From: an uncultured Bacilli bacterium
GTDB taxonomy: Bacteria; Bacillota_I; Bacilli_A; RF39; UBA660
Assembly: GCA_934090795.1 (NCBI GenBank)
Contig: CAKOJQ010000006.1
Span: 12,960 to 76,959, forward strand
DNA: 64,000 nt
Direction of reading: 5' to 3'
Shown: piece by piece, positions 33,608-42,476 of the stretch
Position numbering within the stretch: position 1 is the first letter of the stretch
Layout: each line of letters starts with the position of its first letter
The notes under the pieces: generated by a model
The model's input: only the letters and a program-made list of their open reading frames with translations
Database searches by the model: none
Told to the model about the DNA's origin: nothing
Position numbers and translations under genes: made by a program

Positions 33608-33751
33608 TTGAACTTAAAATAATTATTTGTTATAATGAATATGTAAGGAAAACTTACATAAAATAAAAAGGAACACCTAACCGGAGAATTGGGTGATTAC
33701 CTTAATATTCATATCATCAAAACGCCCCTGAGCTTGTGGTGATTTTTTTTT
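33608..33751 (+). ncRNA. candidate small RNA, about 109 nt, with own promoter and terminator
   Basis: Promoter TTGAAC (33608-33613), 17 bases, TATAAT (33631-33636) gives a start near 33643. Three hairpins follow: TGTAAG-gaaaa-CTTACA, CACCTAA / TTGGGTG, and ATCATCA / TGGTGAT with T9. No plausible frame lies inside. The next gene has its own promoter at 33838-33866, so this is an independent transcript. I do not recognise a known RNA family. Confidence 0.55.
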
Positions 33752-33837
33752 ATCAATTTATTTATAATAAATACAAATGATATGGATTTTAGTGATTAAA
33801 ATATATGAATAATCATGATTAAAAATAATTAAAACTT

Positions 33838-33866
33838 ATTGTTAAAATATTTTTAATGTGTTATAT
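33838..33866 (+). promoter_or_regulatory. promoter of the 33906 gene
   Basis: TTGTTA, 17 bases, TATATT, followed by an AAAAGGAG RBS. Apart from this promoter and the small RNA, the region 33547-33905 holds nothing else that I can identify. Confidence 0.6.
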
Positions 33867-33905
33867 TTATAAAGAAAATAAGCAAAATAAAAAAGGAGTT
33901 GTTTT

Positions 33906-34724
33906 ATGAAAAAAATATTAATAATCTTATTAGCTATAGGTGTTATGTTAATGCCACTTAATACATTAGCGTTAGATAATGAAAGTACTTTTAGTGTAGG
34001 AGACAGTGTTTCTGTATCATTTAATGGTCAAACTAATTCTCAAAATTTAATTGGTTTTCATGTTTTAAAAGCATCAAGTGCTGGTGAATCTACCGTAACA
34101 TTAATTTATGATGGAATTATGGCAACTCATGATAGTGCTGGAAATATTAAAGAAGCTCAAGTACTATATCAAACTCCTGATACAGCAACTGGAAATGCTT
34201 CTGAATTTGCTGGAAGTAATGTTAAAAGATTCTTAGATGAAGCAGTAGCAGAATATGGATGGATTTTAGCATCATCTGCTAGGTTATTAGAAGCAAGTGA
34301 TTTAACAAGTTTAGGTATTTCAAAAGATGCTGATGGAACTTATACTATTCCAACTAAATATGACTTTTTAAGACCAGCAGATTTTGATAGTGCTTATTCA
34401 ACAACCGCAACTGATTATTGGACTCAAATAACAAGTGGAACAAGTAATGTATACGTTGTAACTAAAGAAGGAACTGATAAAACTAATAATATATCAGCTA
34501 AAATTGTTACTAAAAGTGTTGATCCTGTAACATCTAGTAACAATTATTCAGTTAAGCCAGTTGTAGTTGTTAATAAGCAATATATTGTATGTAATAATAG
34601 TAAAAAGTCTGAAAATGTACAAACTGGTATTGAAGATTATTTCTTACTATTTGGTGGAATTATTGTTTTATCTACAATAGGTTATGTTGCTTCTAAGAAA
34701 AAAGATGCATTTCAAAATATATAA
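33906..34724 (+). CDS. secreted surface protein with lectin-like domain and sortase-type C-terminus, 272 aa
   Basis: Signal peptide MKKILIILLAIGVMLMPLNT with cleavage likely after ALA. The middle shows the same fold type as the upstream protein's C-terminus (RPADFDSAYSTTATDYWTQI, then VYVV and SVKPVVVV), but without GC-shifted codons. The C-terminus has NVQTG followed by a hydrophobic helix and SKKKDAF, the layout of a sortase signal with a non-classical motif. So it is probably wall-anchored. It has its own promoter and terminator. Confidence 0.8.
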   Translation: MKKILIILLAIGVMLMPLNTLALDNESTFSVGDSVSVSFNGQTNSQNLIGFHVLKASSAGESTVTLIYDGIMATHDSAGNIKEAQVLYQTPDTATGNASEFAGSNVKRFLDEAVAEYGWILASSARLLEASDLTSLGISKDADGTYTIPTKYDFLRPADFDSAYSTTATDYWTQITSGTSNVYVVTKEGTDKTNNISAKIVTKSVDPVTSSNNYSVKPVVVVNKQYIVCNNSKKSENVQTGIEDYFLLFGGIIVLSTIGYVASKKKDAFQNI

Positions 34725-34735
34725 TTAATATTTAG

Positions 34736-34763
34736 ACTTTATGATAAAACATAAAGTTTTTTT
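34736..34763 (+). terminator. terminator of the 33906 gene
   Basis: The stem ACTTTATG / CATAAAGT is followed by T7. Confidence 0.85.
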
Positions 34764-34807
34764 ATTCGTTCATTTATGTTAAAATAAAAAAAGAAAAGAG
34801 TGGTATC

Positions 34808-35068
34808 ATGGAAAGATTATATGGAGTAATTAAGGAAGTTTATATACCTTTAGAATATAATGAAAATAATAATTTATTAGATATTATGGATAGAAATAAT
34901 ATTGGTTTTAAAATAGATGTTGATGGTGAAGTAGAATCATATGAATTTGAACAAGATGAATTTAACTGTCAAATTCTTAAAAATGATTATGTAATGATTA
35001 CTAAGCAAACAATAGATGGAACTAATTTTATAGATATAGAAAAAGTGGAAAGTGATTTAGATGAATAG
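34808..35068 (+). CDS. small acidic protein coupled to helicase, 86 aa
   Basis: A beta-rich acidic protein (FKIDVDGEVESYEFEQDEFN). No known family is recognised. Its last 8 bases overlap the helicase start, so both are made together. It may be a regulator or partner of the helicase. The RBS is weak. Confidence 0.7.
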   Translation: MERLYGVIKEVYIPLEYNENNNLLDIMDRNNIGFKIDVDGEVESYEFEQDEFNCQILKNDYVMITKQTIDGTNFIDIEKVESDLDE

Positions 35069-37538
35069 AGGTTTAGAGTTATATAAACATAATGAAGAAG
35101 CATATAGAAAAATAGATAATGCTTATCAAAGTGGTGAAGATGTTGTCGGTATAGTTCATGCAACAGGTACTGGTAAAAGTTATCTTGCTTTAAATTTAGC
35201 ATATCATCATCAAGATAAAAAAGTTGTATATATAGTTCCATCAAATGGGATTATAGAACATTTAGAAAACATTATTAAAGAATCTGGTTTAAGTAAAGAA
35301 AAAGATTTTGCTAATGTCGAATTTAGAACCTATCAAAGTTTGATTAATTTATCACTTGAAGAGATAGAGAATATTGATTGTGATTTATTAATTTTAGATG
35401 AATTCCATCATTTAGGTGCTCCTGTATGGGGTGCTCGTACTAAAACATTTATTGAAACTCATTCTAACATTAAAATATTTGGAATGACTGCTTATACTAT
35501 AAGAGATAGAAATACTTCATATGAAAGAGATATGGCAAATCCAGAAACTGATGAATTATTTTCTAATAAAATAATAAGTAGATATGACTTATGTGATGCC
35601 ATAATTGATGGTATCTTACCCCAAAATATAACTTATAAAACAAGTGTAATTGGTTTAGAAGAAATACTAAAAAAATTAGAGAATAAAACAAGTTCTTTAG
35701 GTCTAGAAGAAGAAAATCAAAAAGAGCTAGAGGCTGCTAAAAAAAGAATAGCTGAAGCACCAAGTATAGCTAAAATTATAAAAGAAACAATTCATTCAAA
35801 TTCTAAACTAATATATTTTTGTCCACCATTTTCAGAAAAAGATGTAAACGATATTGAAACCATTAAAAAAGAAGCACTTGAATGGTTTAAACAAATAACA
35901 TGTGAAGAAAATATTGCTTTTTATTCAACAACAAGTGAGATGGGAACTGATGGAAAGAAAAATAGAGAAGCATTTTACCAAGATGTAGATTTAAGTGGTA
36001 ATAATGTAAGTAATAAATTAAGAGTCATGTTTGCTATAAATCAATATAATGAAGGAATTCATGCTCCAAATGTAGATGGAGTTATTATGGGAAGAGGAAC
36101 ATCATCAGATATTGTATTTTTTGAACAATTAGGTAGAGCTTTAGCCGTTAATCGAAATAATAATCCTGTAATTATTGATTTAGCCGGAAATTATACTTAT
36201 ATGAATGAGCTTAAAAATAACATTAAGGATAGAATTAAAGAACAAAGTGAAAAAACAGGAAGAACAAATGAAAGAAGAAATATCCCGGAAGTTAAATTTA
36301 ATATTGAAATTCAAAACATAGATATATTTAATTTCTTGAGTGATTATTATAAAAGAATTAATCGAACATGGATGGATTATTATGAACTTGCTAAAAAATA
36401 TTATGAAACATATGGAAATTTAGAAATAAAAGTTACATTTAAAACGAATGATGGAGTAACTTACGATCCAAATGGCAAGATAAATTTGGGCACTTGGATA
36501 ATGCGTCAAAGGCAAAGATGTTTGACTAAAAGTGAACGAGGTAAATTACTTTCCCAAATTGGCATGCGATTTGAAAATATAAGATCTAAATTATCATGGA
36601 AAGAAATGTATGAGTATGCTAAAAAATATTATGAAGCATATGGAAATTTAGAAATACCTCGAAAATTTAAAACTAATAATGGAACAACTTATGATCCAAA
36701 TGGTAAGATAAATTTAGGCTATTGGAAAGAAAATCAAAAACGTGTATGTCCACCGGAAAGTGAACGAGGTAAATTACTGACACAAATAGGCATGCGATTT
36801 GAAAATAAAATATCTACTTTATCATGGAAAGAAATGTATGAATATGCTAAAAAATACTATGAAACACATGGAAACCTAGAAGTTCCTGCAAGATTTAAAA
36901 CAAATAATGGAATAACATATGATGCAACCGGCAAAATAAATTTAGGTCAATGGATAGCAACACAAAGAAAGAGATGCTTACCTGAAAGTGAACGAGGAAA
37001 ATTATTATCTCAAATTGGAATGCGATTTGAAAATCAAAAATCTACTTTACCATGGAAAGAAATGTATGAATATGCCAAAAAATATTATGAATCACATGGC
37101 AATATAAAAATTCCTACAATATTTCAAACCAATAATGGAGTAACTTATGATTCAAATGGTAAAATAAACTTAGGCCAATGGATAGCAAAACAAAGACGGA
37201 TATGTTCACCTGAAAGCAATCGTGGTAAATTATTGTTAAAAATCGGAATGCGATTTAATACATTAAGTGATAATAATAATATTAAAAAAATTTGTTTAAA
37301 ATACGGAATAGATATAGAATCCAATAAACAAGTTATATTAGTTTGCAGTTTTACTGAATTCATGACTAAAATAAAATTAAGTATGGAATTAGGAATAAAT
37401 CTTATAGATGAAAATGGTAAGCTAAATCAAATTTTTTATATGAATAATGAAGAATTTAAAGATAAATTTGGTTATAGTGTTGAAGAATTAATTAATAAAT
37501 ATTCATTAAAGATATCTACATCTAGCAAATCAAAATAA
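35061..37538 (+). CDS. SF2 DEAD/DEAH-type helicase with four C-terminal helicase-associated repeats, 825 aa
   Basis: Motif I HATGTGKSYLAL (about residues 33-44), motif II LILDEFHHLGA, motif III GMTAYTIRD, and motif VI EQLGRALAVN identify a type III restriction/UvrB-like SF2 helicase. From residue about 436 to 735 follow four 76-residue repeats starting WKEMYEYAKKYYE and ending SERGKLLSQIGMRFEN, the helicase-associated domain. Such enzymes are thought to remodel nucleic acids; the biological role is not known. Tandem near-identical units suggest that copy number changes by recombination. Confidence 0.88.
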   Translation: MNRGLELYKHNEEAYRKIDNAYQSGEDVVGIVHATGTGKSYLALNLAYHHQDKKVVYIVPSNGIIEHLENIIKESGLSKEKDFANVEFRTYQSLINLSLEEIENIDCDLLILDEFHHLGAPVWGARTKTFIETHSNIKIFGMTAYTIRDRNTSYERDMANPETDELFSNKIISRYDLCDAIIDGILPQNITYKTSVIGLEEILKKLENKTSSLGLEEENQKELEAAKKRIAEAPSIAKIIKETIHSNSKLIYFCPPFSEKDVNDIETIKKEALEWFKQITCEENIAFYSTTSEMGTDGKKNREAFYQDVDLSGNNVSNKLRVMFAINQYNEGIHAPNVDGVIMGRGTSSDIVFFEQLGRALAVNRNNNPVIIDLAGNYTYMNELKNNIKDRIKEQSEKTGRTNERRNIPEVKFNIEIQNIDIFNFLSDYYKRINRTWMDYYELAKKYYETYGNLEIKVTFKTNDGVTYDPNGKINLGTWIMRQRQRCLTKSERGKLLSQIGMRFENIRSKLSWKEMYEYAKKYYEAYGNLEIPRKFKTNNGTTYDPNGKINLGYWKENQKRVCPPESERGKLLTQIGMRFENKISTLSWKEMYEYAKKYYETHGNLEVPARFKTNNGITYDATGKINLGQWIATQRKRCLPESERGKLLSQIGMRFENQKSTLPWKEMYEYAKKYYESHGNIKIPTIFQTNNGVTYDSNGKINLGQWIAKQRRICSPESNRGKLLLKIGMRFNTLSDNNNIKKICLKYGIDIESNKQVILVCSFTEFMTKIKLSMELGINLIDENGKLNQIFYMNNEEFKDKFGYSVEELINKYSLKISTSSKSK
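36366..37277 (+). repeat. four tandem 228-bp coding repeats in the helicase
   Basis: Units begin near 36366, 36594, 36822 and 37050, each encoding 76 residues with the same WKEMYEYAKK start and IGMRFEN end. The first unit is the most diverged. Confidence 0.85.
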
Positions 37539-37544
37539 AATTTT

Positions 37545-37579
37545 AAAGGCAATAACATAAAAAATATTGTCTTTTTTTT
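37545..37579 (+). terminator. terminator of the helicase operon
   Basis: The stem AAGGCAATA / TATTGTCTT is followed by T8. Confidence 0.8.
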
Positions 37580-37624
37580 CTCTAAAAAATATTATATAAT
37601 TTATAATAGGATAGAGGAAGTTAC

Positions 37625-39331
37625 ATGATTAGAAAGCTTAAAATAAGAACATTTTTAGTAGCGATTATAACCTTATTTTTAGGTTCTTTAACGATGTCTT
37701 ATTCTATAATAAATAGTGATGATTTTTTAAAAAGTTTTAAAATTATAAATGTTTCCAATATAAGTACTAAATATCATATTGAATTTGAAAAAACAAAATC
37801 AGCTGTAGATTATGAAATAATTGTTTATGATGAAGATAGTAATATAATTGCTAATGAAAAAACAAATGAAAACATAATTGATATTGATATGCCAAACTTA
37901 AAATATGATAATAAATATAAAATGTTAATATATGCCTATGATAAATTAGGAGCAAGCATTACAGTTAAAAATCCCTATGAATTTACTTATACTGAACCTA
38001 CATTTAGTAAAGATAATAATTTAGTATTAGAAAATAATGAAGATTATACTTTATATATAGATGGCAATTTAGAAAGTAAAAATTATGAAATCGGATTATT
38101 TGATGGAGAAACATTAATTACCAAAGAAAGTATTAAAACTAATGAATACATTATTAAACAAAAATATTTTAATGGCTTAAATCAAGTATTAACAGTCAAA
38201 TTATTTGATGGTGATAGTATTATTAATACAATTAATTTATATTCTAATTTATCTCCTATAAGTGATATTAAAATTGTTAGTCCTCAAAATGATGCCCTAT
38301 TAGATTATCAAGACGTTCCTTTAACCTTTACAGGTGGAGATAACGCTAGTAATTATACTTTAGAAATCTATAAAGATGGAATTTTAATTAAAAGTGTATC
38401 CTTAACCCAAAATAGAGCTATAATAAGTTCTGAATTCTTTATGAAAGATAATAAATATACCTTCAAAATAAAAGCCGATTATTTAGATTATACATCTTAT
38501 AGTAAAGAAACAGCTGTTAACTTCCAAATGAAAGAAAAAGCAACTCTTTTACCTGCTTATATAAATAGTAATCCAAATTACATAAAAGAAAATTCTTACC
38601 TAACAATATCTAATCCAAATAAAGGAGGAACTATCTATTATACCCTTGATGGAAGTGAGCCAAATGAGAATTCATCTATTTATAAAGAACCAGTTCAAAT
38701 AAAAAACAATATGACACTAAAAACAATTGTTAAAGAAGATAAATATTATGATAGTGTTATTTCTACATATAATTTAAATGTAGAAAATAAAACTGAATAT
38801 AAAGTATATTTAAGTCCATCTAATCAAACTGGTAATCTTGGAGTTAAATCTGTTGGATTTTCTAATGAAGAAAAAGAAATGAATGATTTATCTAATTATA
38901 TTGAAAAAAGATTAAAAGAAAATAATGTTAAAGTATATCGTAATAATCCTAATGGTAATATTAATCTATGGGTTGCTGATTCAAAATATTATGGTGCTGA
39001 CTTGCATATTGCTATTCACTCTAATGCTAGTACTGATCATACTTCTAAAGGCGTTGAAACTTGGATTAATGAACAAACTAGTGATACCTATAGTCTTGCC
39101 AACATGATTCAAAGTGATTTATTAAATATTTATTACGATAAAGAAAATGGTAACCGAGGAGTTAAATATTCTAATGGTGCTTTAGGTGAAACTAGAATGC
39201 CTAAATTTGGTATTTTAGTAGAAGTAGCCCATCATGATTATGAAGAAGATGCTAAATGGATAATGGATAATAAAGAGTTAATTGGTAAAACAATTGCTGA
39301 TTCAATTCTTAAATATTTTGGTATAATTTGA
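37625..39331 (+). CDS. N-acetylmuramoyl-L-alanine amidase (Amidase_3 type) with Ig-like and chitobiase-type domains, 568 aa
   Basis: A signal or anchor helix (residues 8-27) is followed by two Ig-like repeats, a CHB_HEX_C-like module (GGTIYYTLDGSEPNENSSIY near residue 338) and a C-terminal amidase core with ADLHIAIHSNAS and GILVEVAHHDYEEDA. The usual first zinc motif DPGHGG is replaced by SPSNQTGN, a variant known from a clostridial/phage subfamily, so the first zinc ligand differs. It cuts the bond between muramic acid and L-Ala in peptidoglycan. The stop is TGA. Confidence 0.82.
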   Translation: MIRKLKIRTFLVAIITLFLGSLTMSYSIINSDDFLKSFKIINVSNISTKYHIEFEKTKSAVDYEIIVYDEDSNIIANEKTNENIIDIDMPNLKYDNKYKMLIYAYDKLGASITVKNPYEFTYTEPTFSKDNNLVLENNEDYTLYIDGNLESKNYEIGLFDGETLITKESIKTNEYIIKQKYFNGLNQVLTVKLFDGDSIINTINLYSNLSPISDIKIVSPQNDALLDYQDVPLTFTGGDNASNYTLEIYKDGILIKSVSLTQNRAIISSEFFMKDNKYTFKIKADYLDYTSYSKETAVNFQMKEKATLLPAYINSNPNYIKENSYLTISNPNKGGTIYYTLDGSEPNENSSIYKEPVQIKNNMTLKTIVKEDKYYDSVISTYNLNVENKTEYKVYLSPSNQTGNLGVKSVGFSNEEKEMNDLSNYIEKRLKENNVKVYRNNPNGNINLWVADSKYYGADLHIAIHSNASTDHTSKGVETWINEQTSDTYSLANMIQSDLLNIYYDKENGNRGVKYSNGALGETRMPKFGILVEVAHHDYEEDAKWIMDNKELIGKTIADSILKYFGII

Positions 39332-39382
39332 CGAATTTAAGATTTTTGTAAAATTATGTTGTATTATAATCTTGGTGATATT

Positions 39383-39487
39383 ATGAGTAGCATTTTTAGA
39401 CAAATGATTGAAAAAACTAAGGATTTAATAATTTATGAGGATATAATTAAAATTTTTGATGAACTTGACAAATTAAGTGATAAATAA
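39383..39487 (+). CDS. 34-residue helical protein upstream of gpsB
   Basis: ATG 39383 follows GGTGAT and encodes MSSIFRQMIEKTKDLIIYED followed by IIKIFDELDKLSDK. The sequence is amphipathic and uses the same codon style as its neighbours. A TATAAT-like box lies just upstream. It is 30 bases before gpsB, so it may be co-transcribed. No family known. Confidence 0.5.
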   Translation: MSSIFRQMIEKTKDLIIYEDIIKIFDELDKLSDK

Positions 39488-39517
39488 TAAAATTATTGGT
39501 AGTTAGAAGGTGTATAA

Positions 39518-39832
39518 GTGGAAGATAAATTATATCTTAATCCCGAAGAAATATTAAGACATGAATTTAAAATTGATGCAAGAGGTTATCGTATGCAAGA
39601 AGTAGATAGATACTTAGATATGGTAATTAGAGATTATACTGAACTAATTAAAACTGTAAAAGTACTAGAAAATGAAAATAAAAATTTAAGAGAAGATAAT
39701 CGTAAAATAAGTGCTGAATATCGTCGCCTTAAAGAAGAAATTAGTGCTAGTGAAACAGGTGCTCCAAATGGTAATACTGACCTTCTAAGAAGATTATCTA
39801 ATTTAGAAAAAATTGTTTATGGTAAAGAATAA
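39518..39832 (+). CDS. gpsB: cell division protein GpsB (DivIVA-like), 104 aa
   Basis: The N-terminus LNPEEILRHEFKIDARGYRM and QEVDRYLDMVIRDY is the membrane-binding DivIVA/GpsB fold, followed by a coiled coil and a trimerising tail. GpsB links wall synthases to the division cycle. GTG start after AGAAGGTG. As in Bacillus, rnpB follows immediately. Confidence 0.95.
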   Translation: MEDKLYLNPEEILRHEFKIDARGYRMQEVDRYLDMVIRDYTELIKTVKVLENENKNLREDNRKISAEYRRLKEEISASETGAPNGNTDLLRRLSNLEKIVYGKE

Positions 39833-40173
39833 TATTTTAGGCAAACGCTGCATTTAATGTAGAGGAAAGTCCATGCTCACAAAGTCTGAGATGACTTTAA
39901 AGTTCACGCTAAGGGAAAAAATAACCTTAGGTAGCAAACTTGCTAACGGCTTCGAAATAACCTCAAATGGTTAAAATAGATGTAAAAGTGCCAAAGAGAC
40001 GAATCTACTTGGAAACGAGTAGGGTGGAACGTGGTAAACCCCGTGAGTGAGAAACCCAAATTATGGTAGGGGAGTCTTGTAATTGTGAAATGAAATAATT
40101 ACAGGAATCGAAAGATAGATAAATGTTTGCCACCCTTTAAGGGTACAGAACATGGCTTATTAAATGATATTTT
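39833..40173 (+). ncRNA. rnpB: RNase P RNA, type B
   Basis: Conserved blocks are visible: GAGGAAAGTCCATGCTCACA near the 5' end (39858 on), AGAGACGA, GGGTGGAACGTGGTAAACCC, and the 3' block ACAGAACATGGCTTA, ending in a T-rich tail. The 5' AATATTTTA can pair with the 3' TAAATGATATT to form P1. The catalytic RNA matures tRNA 5' ends. Exact ends are estimated. Confidence 0.95.
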
Positions 40174-40196
40174 TTATTTATAAAAAGAGGAAGTGA

Positions 40197-40679
40197 ATTA
40201 CTATAAATGAGATAAGTGAAGTACTTAAAAGTACAAGAGAATCATCAGGATTAAGTCTTAGTGAAGTATCAAAAGATTTAAACATTGATGAACTTATATT
40301 AACCCAAGTTGAAGAAGGAAATATAGGTGCATTTAAAGATTTATTTGAACTCAAGAAAATTCTTACTGAATATTCTAAATATTTAGGATTAAATCCAGTT
40401 GAAGTTATAGATGAATTTAATGAATATATGTTTGAAAAAACATCTAAATTACAAATAAAAAAGATTGAAGAAGCAGTTAAAGAAGATTTAAAAGAAGAAC
40501 AAAATAATAAAAGAATAGCATCACCCTATACAAGACAAGCACCACTAAAAGATAATAAAACATTTGCTATATCAATTATTATCATTGTTATTTTGGTTGT
40601 ACTTGCAATAATTTGGAGTATTAAACAAGTTACAATTGGAAGTGTAGGAACAAATATTATCAATTTCTTTTCAAAATAA
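40197..40679 (+). CDS. rodZ: RodZ-like HTH membrane protein, non-ATG start
   Basis: The frame before the first in-frame ATG (40428) already encodes the RodZ N-terminal domain: NEISEVLKSTRESSGLSLSE (residues 4-23), ending with KYLGLNPVEVIDEFNEY. A transmembrane helix lies at about residues 126-146. No ATG, GTG or TTG can start it: the frame has a TGA at 40194-40196, then ATT 40197 (GAGG 6 bases upstream) and ATA 40203. One of these must be the start, giving about 160 or 158 residues. RodZ links MreB to the wall machinery. It precedes pgsA and recA, as in Bacillus. Confidence 0.85.
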   Translation: MTINEISEVLKSTRESSGLSLSEVSKDLNIDELILTQVEEGNIGAFKDLFELKKILTEYSKYLGLNPVEVIDEFNEYMFEKTSKLQIKKIEEAVKEDLKEEQNNKRIASPYTRQAPLKDNKTFAISIIIIVILVVLAIIWSIKQVTIGSVGTNIINFFSK

Positions 40680-40689
40680 GGAGGATTAA

Positions 40690-41289
40690 ATGAATTTACC
40701 AAACAAAATAACTTTAGGAAGAATATTTTTATCTATATTAATAATAATTATTATGATGTTTCCATTTTATGAAATGGGAATCGATGAGACCAAATATCTA
40801 GTTATGGGAAAAGTAACAATAAGTTTAAAATACATTATATGTGGAATTTTATTTATAATAGCGTCATTAACTGATTTATTAGATGGAAATATTGCTAGAA
40901 AAAATAATCAAGTAACTGACTTTGGTAAAGTAATGGATGCCATAGCTGATAAAATACTTGTAAATGGCATTTTGATAATTATGGCATGTAATGGAAGGTT
41001 ACCTGTAGTTGTTCCGGTTATAATTATTTTAAGAGATACAGCCGTTGATTCAATTAAAATGGTTGCGGGAAGTAAAAATGGTAAAGCTATTGGAGCAAGT
41101 ATTTGGGGAAAAATGAAAACAGCATGTATGATGACTGGACTATCATTAATGTTCTTTTCTAATTTACCATTTGAATTATTTGGTTTTTCTCTAGGCTTTT
41201 ATTTAGTGATTATTGCTTGTATACTTTCAATTTATTCAGGTATCCAATATTTTGTTGCTAATAAAAATATATTATTAAAAAACATTTAA
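40690..41289 (+). CDS. pgsA: phosphatidylglycerophosphate synthase
   Basis: 199 residues with the CDP-alcohol phosphotransferase motif seen as SLTDLLDGNIARKNNQVTDF (residues 60-79) and GKVMDAIADKI, plus several membrane helices. It makes phosphatidylglycerophosphate from CDP-diacylglycerol and glycerol 3-phosphate. RBS AAGGAGG. The rodZ-pgsA-recA order is conserved in Bacilli, but cinA, normally in between, is absent. Confidence 0.95.
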   Translation: MNLPNKITLGRIFLSILIIIIMMFPFYEMGIDETKYLVMGKVTISLKYIICGILFIIASLTDLLDGNIARKNNQVTDFGKVMDAIADKILVNGILIIMACNGRLPVVVPVIIILRDTAVDSIKMVAGSKNGKAIGASIWGKMKTACMMTGLSLMFFSNLPFELFGFSLGFYLVIIACILSIYSGIQYFVANKNILLKNI

Positions 41290-41312
41290 CCTATTAATTA
41301 GGTTATTTTTTT
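41287..41312 (+). terminator. terminator of pgsA
   Basis: The stem TAACCTA / TAGGTTA is followed by T7. Confidence 0.8.
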
Positions 41313-41349
41313 GATCTAATTTTTGAGATTTCCAAATTTCAAAATCTGT

Positions 41350-41402
41350 CGAACATTTTTTCGTAAAAATATATTGACAAATATATTTTCTTATAATAAA
41401 AT
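41350..41402 (+). promoter_or_regulatory. recA promoter with LexA-like box
   Basis: CGAACATTTTTTCG at 41350-41363 matches the CGAAC-N4-GTTCG LexA box with one mismatch. The promoter is TTGACA (41374-41379), 17 bases, TAAAAT (41397-41402). Confidence 0.7.
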
Positions 41403-41435
41403 TAAAGCATGAAGGAAAGAATAGGTGAATTATTT

Positions 41436-42476
41436 ATGAAAACAATTGACGCAAAGGACAAAGATAAAGCATTAGAACAAGTACTAGCTGATATTGAAAA
41501 ACAATTTGGTAAGGGCGCTATAATGAAACTAGGAAGTTCTGAACACATGGAAATAGATGTAACATCAACTGGTTCACTTTCCCTAGATATCGCTCTTGGC
41601 GTAGGAGGATTCCCAAAAGGAAGAATCATTGAAATATATGGACCTGAATCATCAGGTAAAACAACAATTGCACTTCATGCTATTGCAGAAGTACAAAAAG
41701 CTGGTGGCAGAGCCGCATTTATTGATGCAGAACATGCCCTAGATCCAGTTTATGCTCAAAAATTAGGAGTAAACATTAATGAGTTATTATTATCACAACC
41801 AGACACTGGAGAACAAGCATTAGAAATTTGCGATGCTTTAGTAAAAAGTGAAGCAGTAAGCATTGTAGTAATCGATTCAGTTGCTGCATTAGTTCCTCAA
41901 GCTGAAATAGAAGGCGAAATGGGAGATTCTCATGTTGGTTTACAAGCTAGATTAATGAGCCAAGCTCTAAGAAAATTATCAGGAACAATTTCTAAAACTA
42001 AAACAACAGCTATATTTATAAATCAGTTAAGAGAAAAAGTTGGAGTATTATTTGGTAACCCTGAAACAACACCAGGTGGTAGAGCTTTAAAATTCTATTC
42101 TACAATTAGATTAGATATTAGACGTGGTGAACAAATCAAAATGGGAGATAGTGTTATCGGTAATAAGACAAACATTAAAGTTGTTAAAAATAAAGTGGCC
42201 CCTCCATTTAGAACAGCAACAGTTGATATTATGTATGGAGAAGGAGTAAGTAAAACTGGTGAAATAGTAGATTTAGCTAGTGAAAATAACATTATTCAAA
42301 AATCAGGAGCATGGTTTAGTTATAATGGTGAAAAAATTGGTCAAGGTAGAGAAAATGTTAAACAATATTTAAAAATGAATCCTGATATTTTAGAAGAAAT
42401 CGAAAATAAAGTAAGAGATATTTATAATATACCTTTAAATAAAAAAGGCAATAAAAATAAAAAAGAAGAAGCTTAA
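41436..42476 (+). CDS. recA: recombinase RecA
   Basis: 346 residues with Walker [10 protein letters not shown], the [13 protein letters not shown] segment and the [11 protein letters not shown] region of RecA. It forms ATP-dependent filaments on single-stranded DNA, drives recombination and triggers LexA self-cleavage. ATG 41436 follows AGGTGA by 7 bases; ATG 41409 in the same frame would coincide with the predicted transcription start. Confidence 0.98.
   Translation: MKTIDAKDKDKALEQVLADIEKQFGKGAIMKLGSSEHMEIDVTSTGSLSLDIALGVGGFPKGRIIEIYGPESSGKTTIALHAIAEVQKAGGRAAFIDAEHALDPVYAQKLGVNINELLLSQPDTGEQALEICDALVKSEAVSIVVIDSVAALVPQAEIEGEMGDSHVGLQARLMSQALRKLSGTISKTKTTAIFINQLREKVGVLFGNPETTPGGRALKFYSTIRLDIRRGEQIKMGDSVIGNKTNIKVVKNKVAPPFRTATVDIMYGEGVSKTGEIVDLASENNIIQKSGAWFSYNGEKIGQGRENVKQYLKMNPDILEEIENKVRDIYNIPLNKKGNKNKKEEA

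Noticed and set aside
36366..37277. CRISPR array or other non-coding tandem repeat
   Set aside because: The 228-bp units stay in the helicase reading frame and encode a known type of domain.
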